Origin: Phaeosaccion multiseriatum
Taxonomy: Eukaryota > Ochrophyta, other classes
DNA length: 64,000 nt
NCBI GenBank assembly: GCA_965112735.1
Contig: OZ218952.1
Coordinates: forward strand, 4,464,001 to 4,528,000
Reading direction: 5' to 3'
The first letter of the stretch is position 1. Each line of letters opens with the position of its first letter. A program made the translations under genes and the position numbers. The notes under the pieces are model-generated. The model did not search any database, was not told the origin of the DNA, and was given only the letters and a program-made list of their open reading frames with translations. Shown piece after piece: positions 1 through 8,089 of the stretch.

Positions 1-1089
1 AGCAAACAGCAGCAGCAGCAGCAGCAGCAGTTGGTGGTACAGCACCAGCGTCAGGCTTCTGTGACCACGACGTATGTATCACCACCTCTGCGGCAGGACT
101 TTGAAACGCTGCTCCGCCCCTCGGGCCTCATGTTGCAGTTGGTGATCCACTCAACATGGGGCGACGCCTACTATGTGGGCCTGGACGGCTTGCAATTCTT
201 CGACGGAGCGGGCGAGGAGATCAGAGTCAAGGCAACCCAGGTGAGGGCCGTGCCAGACAGCCTTGGAGCCATTGGACAGGAGGACGACTGTCGTGTGCCG
301 GGCAACCTTGTCAATGGAGTGCATGGAGAGGAGCGAGTCGCCACCGCCGCCGCCGCCGCCGCCGCTGCTGCTACTACCGTACCACCAACTGCTGTACCAC
401 CAACTGCAAAGGGCAGTAGAGTGTGGGGGCCACAGAAGCAGCAGCGGAGGAGCGCGCAGCACGCGTGGCTCGCCCCCCTGGCGTGCTCTCTCGGTCACGA
501 CAGCACTTGCACTCGTATTGGTGCTGGTCCTGACACTCGGGGGGAGAATATGGTGTATGTGCTGTTCGACGCCCCTGTGACCCTCTCCATGTTGCGGCTG
601 TGGAACTACAGCAAGACGCCCCAGAGGGGTGTGAAGGACTTTTCGCTCCTCCTGGATGGGGCCCTCCTCTTCTCGGGCAGCCTGGCGATGGCCGGCAATG
701 GCGTCGCCACCACCACCTCCTCCTCCAGCACCATCTTCAATGACAGCCACAGCAGCAGGGGCAGGGGCGGGGGCCTCGCGAGAGACCACCATCCAGGGAA
801 AGGAGCGTTGGCGACGACGGCGGATGACGAACTTCCCCAGGAGGGTCGTGAGGGGCAGCCTATCCTCTTCTCCAACGACCCGGGTCTGGTGCAGAGGGAG
901 CGGCACAATGTACTGTACTGTGGAAGGGCCACACAAGACGTACTGTGCATTGACGAGCGACAGGTCAAGGAGCGTTCTAGGGCCATGTATGACACCGTGG
1001 CCATGCCCTTTGCCCAGGGGAGTAGGGTGGACTTGAGCAAGAGACCTTCCACGTCAGCCGTCGGAGGAGGAGGGGGACGAGCAGCATGA
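1..1089 (+). CDS. KATNIP: KATNIP-like protein (katanin-interacting protein, DUF4457), C-terminal part
   Basis: The frame is open from base 1, so the 5' end lies outside the window; the visible 362 codons start in a poly-Gln run and end at TGA 1087-1089. The phrases STWGDAYYVGLDGLQFFD and LWNYSKTPQRGVKDFSLLLD are typical of the DUF4457 repeat of KATNIP (KIAA0556), a microtubule and cilium-base protein that binds katanin; between them sits AWLAPL, the usual end of the first half of the repeat. That role is family knowledge, not shown here. Two low-complexity inserts interrupt the domain: an Ala/Pro-rich stretch (codons about 115-135) and a Ser/Gly-rich stretch after FSGSLAM. No intron is seen. 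Both the poly-Gln start and the Ala/Pro insert carry copies of a dispersed CAG-linked motif described in the findings. Homology to KATNIP is fairly secure; the amount missing upstream is unknown. Confidence 0.8.
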   Translation, partial: SKQQQQQQQQLVVQHQRQASVTTTYVSPPLRQDFETLLRPSGLMLQLVIHSTWGDAYYVGLDGLQFFDGAGEEIRVKATQVRAVPDSLGAIGQEDDCRVPGNLVNGVHGEERVATAAAAAAAAATTVPPTAVPPTAKGSRVWGPQKQQRRSAQHAWLAPLACSLGHDSTCTRIGAGPDTRGENMVYVLFDAPVTLSMLRLWNYSKTPQRGVKDFSLLLDGALLFSGSLAMAGNGVATTTSSSSTIFNDSHSSRGRGGGLARDHHPGKGALATTADDELPQEGREGQPILFSNDPGLVQRERHNVLYCGRATQDVLCIDERQVKERSRAMYDTVAMPFAQGSRVDLSKRPSTSAVGGGGGRAA

Positions 1090-1508
1090 TCCCAAGAGAA
1101 AGGGGGTCTTCGGATGTAGACATTGTAATAAAATAAAATAGAATAGAAATAAAAAACAAAACAAAAAAGAGAAAAAAAAAACTATATCTATAAAACAGCG
1201 TCATCATAAACAGAGAGAAGGCCAAGGACGCTTGAGCCCCCTGTTTGACGCTCTTTGACGCTCTTTGACGCACTTTGACGCCCGTTTATATGAATTCGCC
1301 TTAATTTACGTAACGTGTTCAGAGTCAGATGAAAATTGATCGAAGCCAGATAAAAGGTCGAAACAGGGCGTCAAAGCGCGTCAAACAGGGGGCTCAAGCG
1401 TCGTCAAACGTCGTCGCCCGTCGTCAAAGTAATCGTCTTTTATTTCATTTACAAAGCTATGTGTTTCCCCCTACTCTACCCTCCTGTACAAGCAAAGCTC
1501 CAATCCCC
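1090..1508. other. Intergenic region between convergent genes
   Basis: The 419 bases separate the stop of the KATNIP-like gene from the stop of the minus-strand HSP20-like gene. There is an A-rich stretch at 1125-1190, which could include polyadenylation signals for the plus-strand gene, followed by an inverted repeat (own entry). No coding signal was seen. Confidence 0.6.
1229..1400. repeat. Inverted repeat with TTTGACG-rich arms
   Basis: Bases 1229-1251 and 1378-1400 are perfect reverse complements over 23 bases. Shorter matching blocks follow inward (1273-1283 pairs with 1366-1376), leaving an 82-base loop. The arms are built from repeated units ending in TTTGACG. It lies between two convergent genes, so transcripts of either could fold here. 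It could be a small MITE remnant or a shared 3'-end structure. Confidence 0.75.
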
Positions 1509-3350
1509 TCACTGGATGGTGATGGTCCTGGGCTTCATCTTGGGCACCGCGACGCTCATAGCCTCCGGCCCTCCCTCACCCGCCTCTCCCTGCACGAAGG
1601 ACGCGCTGATGGCCCCCACGTCGGCGTCCTTGGCGAGCCTGAGGCGGCGCTCTCTGGACCTCACCGCCGCACCCTGCCCCTCCTCGCCCTCCTGCTGCTG
1701 CTGACGGTGGGTCGTCGTGATGACCAGAGTGGCGTTGTCCTCCTCAAGCTTGATGGTCACGTCCTCCTTCTCCAGCCCCTCCGGGAGGAACACCTTCGCC
1801 GCGTACCCCTCCTCCGTCGGCGTCGCGATGTCCACTTGCATCTCAGCGCGTTTGGCCTCGAGCACCTTCTGCAGCCGAGCCCGCTCCTTCTGCTGCACCT
1901 GCTCCTCCGTTAGCGGCTTGAGGTTGGGGGGAGGCGTCGTGGAGCTGCTTGTGGAGTTGCTCGCCAAGCCCCAGTCCTTCTCGAAGTCCCTGACGAGCCC
2001 GTCGAACATGGTCGAAAAGGAGTCCTCGATCTCGAGGCGGGCCCTCTCCGCCTTCTCCGCCCTCTCCAAGCGCTCCTTGATGGCCTTCTCCCTCCTCTCC
2101 TCGGCCTCCTGCCGGGCGGCAGCTTGCTTAGCCGCCTCCACGCGAGCGGCGATCTGCCTGTTGGTATCGTCGATCTGCTGCTCCCTCTGCTGCAGCTGCT
2201 GCGTCAAGTCTGCCCTCTCCTCGCTGCTCATGGCGCCCCACCCGCCCACCTTGGGCAGCACCACCGTGAGCTTCCTGGCGCCGCCCTCCTCCTCCGACCA
2301 CTCCGTGGACAAGCTCTGCTCCCACTGCACCTTGAGCTCTGCGTCCGACTGTGACTCCTCCTCCTTGGAGACAGACACGGCCGAGCCCGCCGAAGCAGTC
2401 TCTACCTCCGCCGTGATGGTGGCACTGGGGGTCTCAGTGGCGGTGTTTGGGGCGTCGTCTCCCCCCGCTGCGCTTGGCTCTTGGCTGGGCGCAGAAGACA
2501 CCTCCCTGTAGAGCTCCAGTCCCTCCGGCAGCTCGAACGCCTGAGAGAAGGAGCGCTGCACCGTTCGCGTGACCTGCTGCTGCTCCTCGCGCCAGTGCTG
2601 GTAGGGGCCGCTGCCGAAGATGAGCTGGGCCATGAGGTCCGAGTCCGTCGTGTAGGGCCTCATCACCGTGCGGCTCTGGCGCTCCTCCTCCGTGGTGCCG
2701 ACCTGGACATTGAGGTAGCGTGCTCCGGGTGCGCCCTCCAGAGTGACCTGCACGTCACCCTCGGTCACCCCTCCGGCCGCAGGGGTGTCCACGCGAGGCT
2801 GGGTCGAATCGCTCTGCTGGTCCTCCTCCTGATGCTCCTCCTTCTGCTCGTCCTTCTGCTCCTCGACCTGCTGCTGCTTGTTGGTGGCGGGTGCTGGGAA
2901 AGTGAAGGAGACACGAATCTCCGAGTCCGATTCCTCGATCTTGGGGCTCGACAGCACTCCCTCAATAGGGTGCTGCTGCTCCTCCTGCTGTTGCTGCCGC
3001 TGCCGCATAGGAGGGAGCTGGGTCTCGATGTCGCGAAGAGCGCGGGTCATGAAAGGCTCCCAAAGCACCCCGTTCCGCTGTTGCCTCTGCTGCCACTGGC
3101 GTGGGCTGGAGCCCACCTCGAAGCTGACTCCGCGAGGCCCGCCTCCGTATCGCCGCTGCTCCTGCCACAGTCGCCGCTGCTGTTCCCGGACCCGCTGCTG
3201 TTGACGCCTCTGCTGTTGGCACTCGAACGAGCCGCAGGGAATGCTCATGCTGATAAAGGCGGCCCCGTTCCCGAGGGATGGGGGAAGAAGCGCCGCTGCA
3301 CTCGGCGAGAGCATGTAGCCTGCTGGCATCGGGTGCCGGTTGTAGACCAT
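1509..3350 (-). CDS. Small-heat-shock-like protein with two alpha-crystallin-type domains
   Basis: Single exon, 613 aa, from ATG at 3350 to the stop at 1509. Residues about 504-613 form an alpha-crystallin (HSP20) domain: AAKVFLPEGLEKEDVTIKLE, then ISASFVQGE, AVPK, and a C-terminal ITI tripeptide like the IxI motif that docks between sHSP subunits. A second, degenerate domain seems split over residues about 144-375: EIRVSFTFPAP, a long insert, VQRSFSQAFELPEGLEL, then KLTVVLPKV, which matches the last strands of the fold. A charged coiled coil (about 380-455, rich in AAKQ, EERREK, KAERAR) separates the two. The N-terminus is Gln/Arg-rich. sHSPs hold unfolding proteins in large oligomers; two domains in one chain is unusual. 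No targeting signal is obvious. A truncated inverted copy lies head-to-head upstream. Confidence 0.75.
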   Translation of the reverse strand: MVYNRHPMPAGYMLSPSAAALLPPSLGNGAAFISMSIPCGSFECQQQRRQQQRVREQQRRLWQEQRRYGGGPRGVSFEVGSSPRQWQQRQQRNGVLWEPFMTRALRDIETQLPPMRQRQQQQEEQQHPIEGVLSSPKIEESDSEIRVSFTFPAPATNKQQQVEEQKDEQKEEHQEEDQQSDSTQPRVDTPAAGGVTEGDVQVTLEGAPGARYLNVQVGTTEEERQSRTVMRPYTTDSDLMAQLIFGSGPYQHWREEQQQVTRTVQRSFSQAFELPEGLELYREVSSAPSQEPSAAGGDDAPNTATETPSATITAEVETASAGSAVSVSKEEESQSDAELKVQWEQSLSTEWSEEEGGARKLTVVLPKVGGWGAMSSEERADLTQQLQQREQQIDDTNRQIAARVEAAKQAAARQEAEERREKAIKERLERAEKAERARLEIEDSFSTMFDGLVRDFEKDWGLASNSTSSSTTPPPNLKPLTEEQVQQKERARLQKVLEAKRAEMQVDIATPTEEGYAAKVFLPEGLEKEDVTIKLEEDNATLVITTTHRQQQQEGEEGQGAAVRSRERRLRLAKDADVGAISASFVQGEAGEGGPEAMSVAVPKMKPRTITIQ

Positions 3351-3667
3351 GTTGTTGTGCCTTCTAATTTCTGCGTACTACCGCGTTAGTTCGCAATGTC
3401 GCTTGTCCAATGAAGGATGTGTTGTGAAGGGAAGAAAAGGAGGAGCCCCCCCATCCCCTTGTTGGGACACATGCCGCGTGGAATGCCCCATTGGGAAAGA
3501 AGAAAGAAGAAAGAACATTCCCTGCCATCTGTGAGTCAGAGAACCAACACACGCATCTAGATCCTTCGAGACTGTCGAGATGATGTTTCGAGATCAATCA
3601 AGAAGAAAGGGGGGGATGAAGACGAAGCAATGGGCTCACAAACAACGAAACAAACGAACAAGAAGAA
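3351..3667. promoter_or_regulatory. Short region shared by the two divergent HSP20-like copies
   Basis: These 317 bases lie between the divergent starts of the full-length gene (minus) and its truncated copy (plus). They probably hold both promoters, but no convincing TATA box or heat-shock element was found by eye. No coding content is supported. Confidence 0.3.
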
Positions 3668-4738
3668 ATGGTGTACTATATCAGCAGCAACAGCGGCGGC
3701 GGGCCCATGGGAGCAGCCCGCTCGCATCTATTCCCTGCCGCTGCTTTCGTCACCGCGCCGCCCTCCGGCCCGGCGAGGCACCGCCAGCGGGAGCAGCGAT
3801 GGCGGCAGCAGAGGCAGAGGCAACAGAGCCCGCAGATGGGACTGTGCGATAACCCGAGGAGGAGATTGAGCATTTCGCCTTCCCTGCTCTCAGCCAGAGA
3901 CCTTGGCTTCGCCTTCGGTCCGTGTGTAGCCCCCACTCCGAGGCAGTACAGGAGGCAGCATCAGCAGCAGGATACGAAGAAGCAACAGCAGGAGGAGAAG
4001 CAGCACCCTATTGAGGGAGTGCTGTCCAGCCCCAACATTGAGGAGTCGGACTCGGAGATTCGTGTCTCCTTCACCTTCCCACCGCCCGCCCACGACAAGC
4101 AGCAGACTGTCCAGCAGGAGGGCCATCAAGAAGATCAGCAGAGCGATTCGACCCAGCCTCGCGTGGACGCACCTGCGGCTGGAGGGGTGGCCGGGGGTGA
4201 CGTGCAAGTCACTCTGGAGGGCGCGCCCGGAGCACGCTACCTCAGCGTCAAGGTCGGCACCACGGAGAAGGAGCGCCAGAGCCGCACGGTGGTGAGGCCC
4301 TACACGACGGACTCGGACCTCATGGCCCAGCTCATCTTCGGCAGCGACCCCTACCAGCACTGGCGCGAGGAGCAGCAGCAGGTCACGCAAACGGTGCAGC
4401 GCTCCTTCTCTCAGGCGTTCGAGCTGCCGGAGGGACTGGAGCTCTACAGGGAGGTGTCTTCTACGCCCAGCCAAGAGCCCAGCGCAGCGGGGGAAAACGA
4501 CGCCCCAAGCGCCGCCACTGAGACCCCCAGTGCCACCATCGCGGCGGAGACAGACGCCGCTTGGGAAGGCTTGCACGGGCAGACATGGGCAGTGGCGGAG
4601 GCCCAATACAATGGCATCGGCACCTCGGAAGAGAGAAGTGGGCGGCGGCCGGCAGGGGGGGAGGGAGGGAAGAAGGGATATGATGGTGTGTGTGTGTGTA
4701 CCAACAGTGACAGTATGGATGACATGTATGTCGTATGA
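3668..4738 (+). pseudogene. Truncated inverted copy of the HSP20-like gene
   Basis: Open frame of 356 codons from ATG 3668. From about 3985 to 4550 it is near-identical to codons about 120-310 of the minus-strand neighbour, for example EESDSEIRVSFTFP and YTTDSDLMAQLIFGS, but in the opposite orientation. The copy keeps the first half of the degenerate crystallin domain. It stops matching just after ATETPSATI, so the LPKV strand, the coiled coil and the C-terminal HSP20 domain are missing. Downstream sequence is unrelated and ends in a low-complexity tail. The first about 100 codons also differ from the parent. The frame is intact, so it may be translated, but it cannot make a normal sHSP. Alternatively it is the 5' part of a chimeric gene that splices to exons near 4780 and 5019. 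Confidence 0.6.
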
Positions 4739-4779
4739 CAGCTTTGCGCCCTTGCTGTGTTGGTTGTAACGTATTCCAG

Positions 4780-5142
4780 TACATCTCCTTCGTTCTTCCT
4801 CTGCTTGCCTGTGATGCGCTGTGAGTATGCGTGCGTGCGTGCTCGGGTGCACCTTGGTCTCACTCTCCTCTCTCCTTCCCCCTCCACCTCCCTCCCCTCC
4901 CCTCCTCTCTCCCCTCCCTCTCGCTCTCCTCTCTCCCTCCCCTCCCGCCCTCCCTCCCTCCCTCCTCTCCCTCCCTCCCCTCCCCCCCCCTCTCCCTCTC
5001 TCTCTGCATACCATGCAGGGACCTTAATTGCAAAGAAGTGAGTGAGTTGGGTGTGACTACAGTTGAGTGTCCCCAGGGGATGAGCCTCGACATGTGGGAC
5101 GAGGGGCTTCGAATGTTTGCTGAGAACGCCTCAAAGCGATAG
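4780..5142 (+). CDS. Two candidate terminal exons of an unidentified gene
   Basis: Candidate exons 4780-4820 and 5019-5142 join in phase to give YISFVLPLLACDAL followed by DLNCKEVSELGVTTVECPQG and MSLDMWDEGLRMFAENASKR, then TAG. The donor is gtgagt. The acceptor follows a 150-base pyrimidine tract (4861-5010), and both look genuine. The peptide is not low-complexity and reads like a protein C-terminus, but I do not recognise a family. The upstream exon is unknown. The fragment may be what remains of a gene cut by the inverted HSP20-like duplication just upstream, or the two may be joined in one chimeric transcript. Confidence 0.35.
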
Positions 5143-5378
5143 TGTTGTTGGATGGTTGAGAGGTGGCTTCTCTGGAGCGATCAAGGCAGTTGAGCCAAGC
5201 ATGCAAAGGGGCTCTGTAGGTGTGTTGAGGTGATGGCGTTTGATGCCCCCACCCTCCCAGACCCTGCGGCAGCACCCGCACCAGCACGGAGCACACGCGG
5301 CGGCGCGGCATCCACTTCGGATTGCGATGGCTCATTGGCTCTCTCGACTGTCTCGCACGGAGTGAATCAGGCGAAGAC

Positions 5379-5427
<49 letters not shown>

Positions 5428-6379
5428 GCCAGCGGCTCCGGCCTCTCGCTCCTCCGCACACCCCACGAGATGAGAGGAGAGGAGGGGACATTACCGCAGA
5501 TGGGCGGCAGGGAGCGCGTCGCGCACTGCGCTTCCCTTGGCCAAAGGAGGATGTTATTTGGACAAGAAGAATACAGACCTAGCAGGCGGGCGAGACACAT
5601 ACGTGTCGTCGGAGTCAAGGCCCTTCCCTCTGCATGCACCACACACACTCAAACACACGCCCGCACGCACGCACGCCCACTACGATCAGTTCCCGCACCT
5701 GCGCCCGTCTTGGATGGGGTTGGCTGACGGTGCGACCGAACGACATGAGATGTGGGCTCTCTGTCCTGACACCTTGCTGTATGAAGGGAGGGTGGAGGGA
5801 AGGACAGAGGGGGGGGGCTCAGGACAGAGAGAGAGGCGTGTCAGCAGAGACAGAGGTGAACGTGCCGGCCGGCACAGCCCTCCAGCTCACCTGCGGGGGA
5901 GCCCTTTTTCATCAACCCAACCCTTTCGATACGGAGGAGGAGGAGAAGGGGGGGGGGGCAAGGGAGGGTCTCGGAACGGAGGAGGAGGGGGTGGACGGAC
6001 TGCAGGCAGCAGGTACCAACCCACCCCGCCGACCGACCGACTGTCCTACCGACCAGGCTGTCTTCGACAACGCTCCCTCCCACGACTCCCATGCGCGTGG
6101 ACGAAATGGGCGGCCTCACTCAAGGCCATGCTGAGCAGCAGTTCGTGTAGAGATCTTTACGGGGACTGAGCAGCAGCCAATAGAGATCATACTGGTACTA
6201 TCAGAGGCGTGGACTGAAGCTGTGTTGGGACCCATCATTGGTGTCCCGCCATCGGGAGGGAGGATGGATGTAGGTGGTCGAAGTGGGTGGTCGAATGTTA
6301 GTATCGCGAGAAGGCAAGGAATAAAATGACTGGTCCAGCCAAGTAAATGCATGAAATTTAACGATTGAAGTATAGCAGT
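5143..6379. other. Low-complexity region with no supported gene
   Basis: This stretch has open frames on both strands, but they are mostly repeats: a CAG run at 5381-5423, CACA/GCAC repeats at 5640-5680 and GGA/GGGG tracts at 5800-5990. One plus-strand phrase near 5850-5930 (SAETEVNVPAGTALQLTCGG) reads like protein, but no splice-consistent model could be built around it. It may hold upstream exons of the gene whose duplicated exon lies at 6388-6640. Confidence 0.4.
5381..5423 (+). repeat. (CAG)n microsatellite, about 14 units
   Basis: Uninterrupted CAG run in a region without a confirmed gene. It would encode poly-Gln, poly-Ser or poly-Ala depending on frame. Confidence 0.9.
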
Positions 6380-6719
6380 ACGTACAGTGCTGCAGCAACA
6401 ACAGAGACGGGTGGATGTCTTCCATCCAACCACTCCCTTTCGACCCTTTCAACTGTGCTGCGGAGGCCGAGTAAGTATAATCATCCATGTGTACGTTGTA
6501 TACTGTATGCGTACACAGTCTGTCTAATCTATCTGCCCTCTTTCCGCCGACGTACAGTGCTGCAGCAACAACAGAGACGGGTGGATGTCTTCCATCCAAC
6601 CACTCCCTTTCGACCCTTTCAACTGTGCTGCGGAGGCCGAGTAAGTATAATCATCCATGTGTACGTTGTATACTGTATGCGTACACAGTCTGTCTAATCT
6701 ATCTGCCCTCTTTCCGCCG
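6380..6719 (+). repeat. Perfect 170-bp tandem duplication carrying an exon and an intron
   Basis: Unit 6380-6549 is repeated at 6550-6719; the copies agree except in the last few bases. Each begins with a splice acceptor (ending cag at 6387 and 6557) and contains an 83-nt open stretch and a strong donor gtaagtat (6471 and 6641). A pyrimidine-rich acceptor tract follows. This looks like duplication of one exon plus its intron. Eighty-three is not a multiple of three, so using both copies shifts the downstream frame. Reading frame 1 gives CCSNNRDGWMSSIQPLPF. The parent gene was not identified. Confidence 0.8.
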
Positions 6720-7560
6720 CTTCAGCAGCAGCTGGAGGGGTGATGTCCCGTGTAGTTGGTAGCGTGGTGTTCTGCGTGGTCTGGGCCCACAGTATCTCCT
6801 CCTCCTCCTCCCAGGGTGAGCAGCACGCGCCCACGGCCACAACGATGGGGCTCGTGGGCAGGCTCTGCGAGACACTTTGCCGGCTCCTTCTCCTCCTTCC
6901 TGAGCAGCTACCACTTGGACTAACGGGGGCTGAGGACGGCGACGAGCAGCCTGCCTCCTCCGGCCAGGCTGGTGGTAAACCAGCAGCGGCAGCGAGCTTA
7001 CTCATTGGATCGCCAGTGCCCTCACTACTACTGCTCGTACTGTGGCCCGTACTACTACCACTACTGCCACCAGATGCACGCCAAAAGCAACTGTTCGTCT
7101 TCGGTCCTGCCAGGCCCTTGCCCGGACTGCTTCTCCTGCGAAGCTGGAGGAGACTCTTTGTGCTGCACACTGCGACCTCAGCTGCTGTGCCCGACGACCG
7201 CGCCCTGGGAGAGGTACTACTGCAGCAGACGTCGACCTCTCCACCTTCCCCCTGCGTCTCCCCGGACTTGAGTTTTGAATCCCTCTGCTTGGGTCGCCAT
7301 CTTCTTCTAGTAGTGCCCCTACTCCCTCGTCTGCCTCCGTCTGTGGTGGTCTTCTCGCCGCCGCCACTGCAACTAGTCGGGCTTCTGCCCTGCTGCTCAG
7401 CTGCTCCTCCCGGTTCGGCGCCAGCAGTCGCTCTCCCCCCTGAGTCTTCACCTTCCGCAGCACAATAAGACGCAAGACTGGTCAGGCTTGATGGTATTTC
7501 TCCGGGCCATGAGCCCAGGGTGGTGGTGCTATTGCTGGAGCTCTCATTGGCGTCGTCCAT
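6694..7560 (-). CDS. Hypothetical Ser/Gly-rich protein
   Basis: Open frame of 288 codons from ATG 7560, starting MDDANESSSNSTTTLGSW. The product is rich in Ser, Gly, Glu and Arg, with a basic patch (RRRWRPKQRDSKLKSGE, about residues 85-101) and no recognised domain or membrane segment. The opposite strand is open over 242 codons but gives Leu/Pro-rich translation. The minus frame has more ordinary composition, which is the only reason to prefer it. It ends inside the 170-bp duplication, which itself carries plus-strand splice signals, so the two readings conflict. It could be a real gene, a 5' exon of a longer one, or chance. Confidence 0.35.
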   Translation of the reverse strand: MDDANESSSNSTTTLGSWPGEIPSSLTSLASYCAAEGEDSGGRATAGAEPGGAAEQQGRSPTSCSGGGEKTTTDGGRRGSRGTTRRRWRPKQRDSKLKSGETQGEGGEVDVCCSSTSPRARSSGTAAEVAVCSTKSLLQLRRRSSPGKGLAGPKTNSCFWRASGGSSGSSTGHSTSSSSEGTGDPMSKLAAAAGLPPAWPEEAGCSSPSSAPVSPSGSCSGRRRRSRQSVSQSLPTSPIVVAVGACCSPWEEEEEILWAQTTQNTTLPTTRDITPPAAAEAAERGQID

Positions 7561-8089
7561 TCCCCCCTCCCTCCCTATCCCGTTAGCCGCTGGTCAGCAT
7601 CCCTAAAAGAGCCACTATCCAGTACGAGAGTAGTTATTGGGCACATCACGAGGGACGCGTCCGCGGCTTTATGCTCCCCCGCGGTCGGGGCCACCATTGG
7701 GGGTTCGTTTCAAAAAAAATACCGAAAATACCCGGCGTTTTTCCCGGCGTTTTTTGTTTTGTTTTTGGAAAATAATCGTATTTATTTCCCCTCCTTCCTT
7801 CCTTCCTCCTCCACCCCTCCTCCCTACAGTTGTATTGCTATCGGGCCTCGGGGGGCCGGATAGCCGGCCGATAGCGGATAGCGCGCCGGCTGGCGCCGGC
7901 GATAGCGGATAGCGGATAGTGTATCAGGGGTTGATCCTTCCCCACCCTACATCGTAGGTCAGTCACTCTTCCACATTCCACATGGCCTAGGCCGAGCGCC
8001 TCGGCCCTCTCTGGGCCGGTCAATGATCCAAAATCGGCAAAGAGGCCGTTGGGCGTGGCTGGGGCCGACATGCCAGCAGACAGGCCACT
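7561..8089. other. Intergenic region with short GATAGCGG repeats
   Basis: No gene was seen. Around 7850-7925 there is a cluster of GATAGCGGATAG and GCCGGC units that can form short hairpins. T-rich and CCTT-rich stretches at 7725-7820 precede it. The region separates the start of the Ser-rich ORF from the 3' end of the peptidase gene. Confidence 0.5.

Noticed and set aside
1329-1913. Plus-strand gene overlapping the HSP20-like gene
   Set aside because: Antisense shadow of the crystallin-domain exon; Leu/Arg-rich with no domain.
5230-5727. Poly-Gln protein of 165 codons
   Set aside because: Open because of the CAG run and GCAC repeats; no supporting splice signals or conserved phrase.
6740-7468. 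Plus-strand gene of 242 codons
   Set aside because: Leu/Pro-rich antisense of the Ser-rich minus frame; no splice or domain support.
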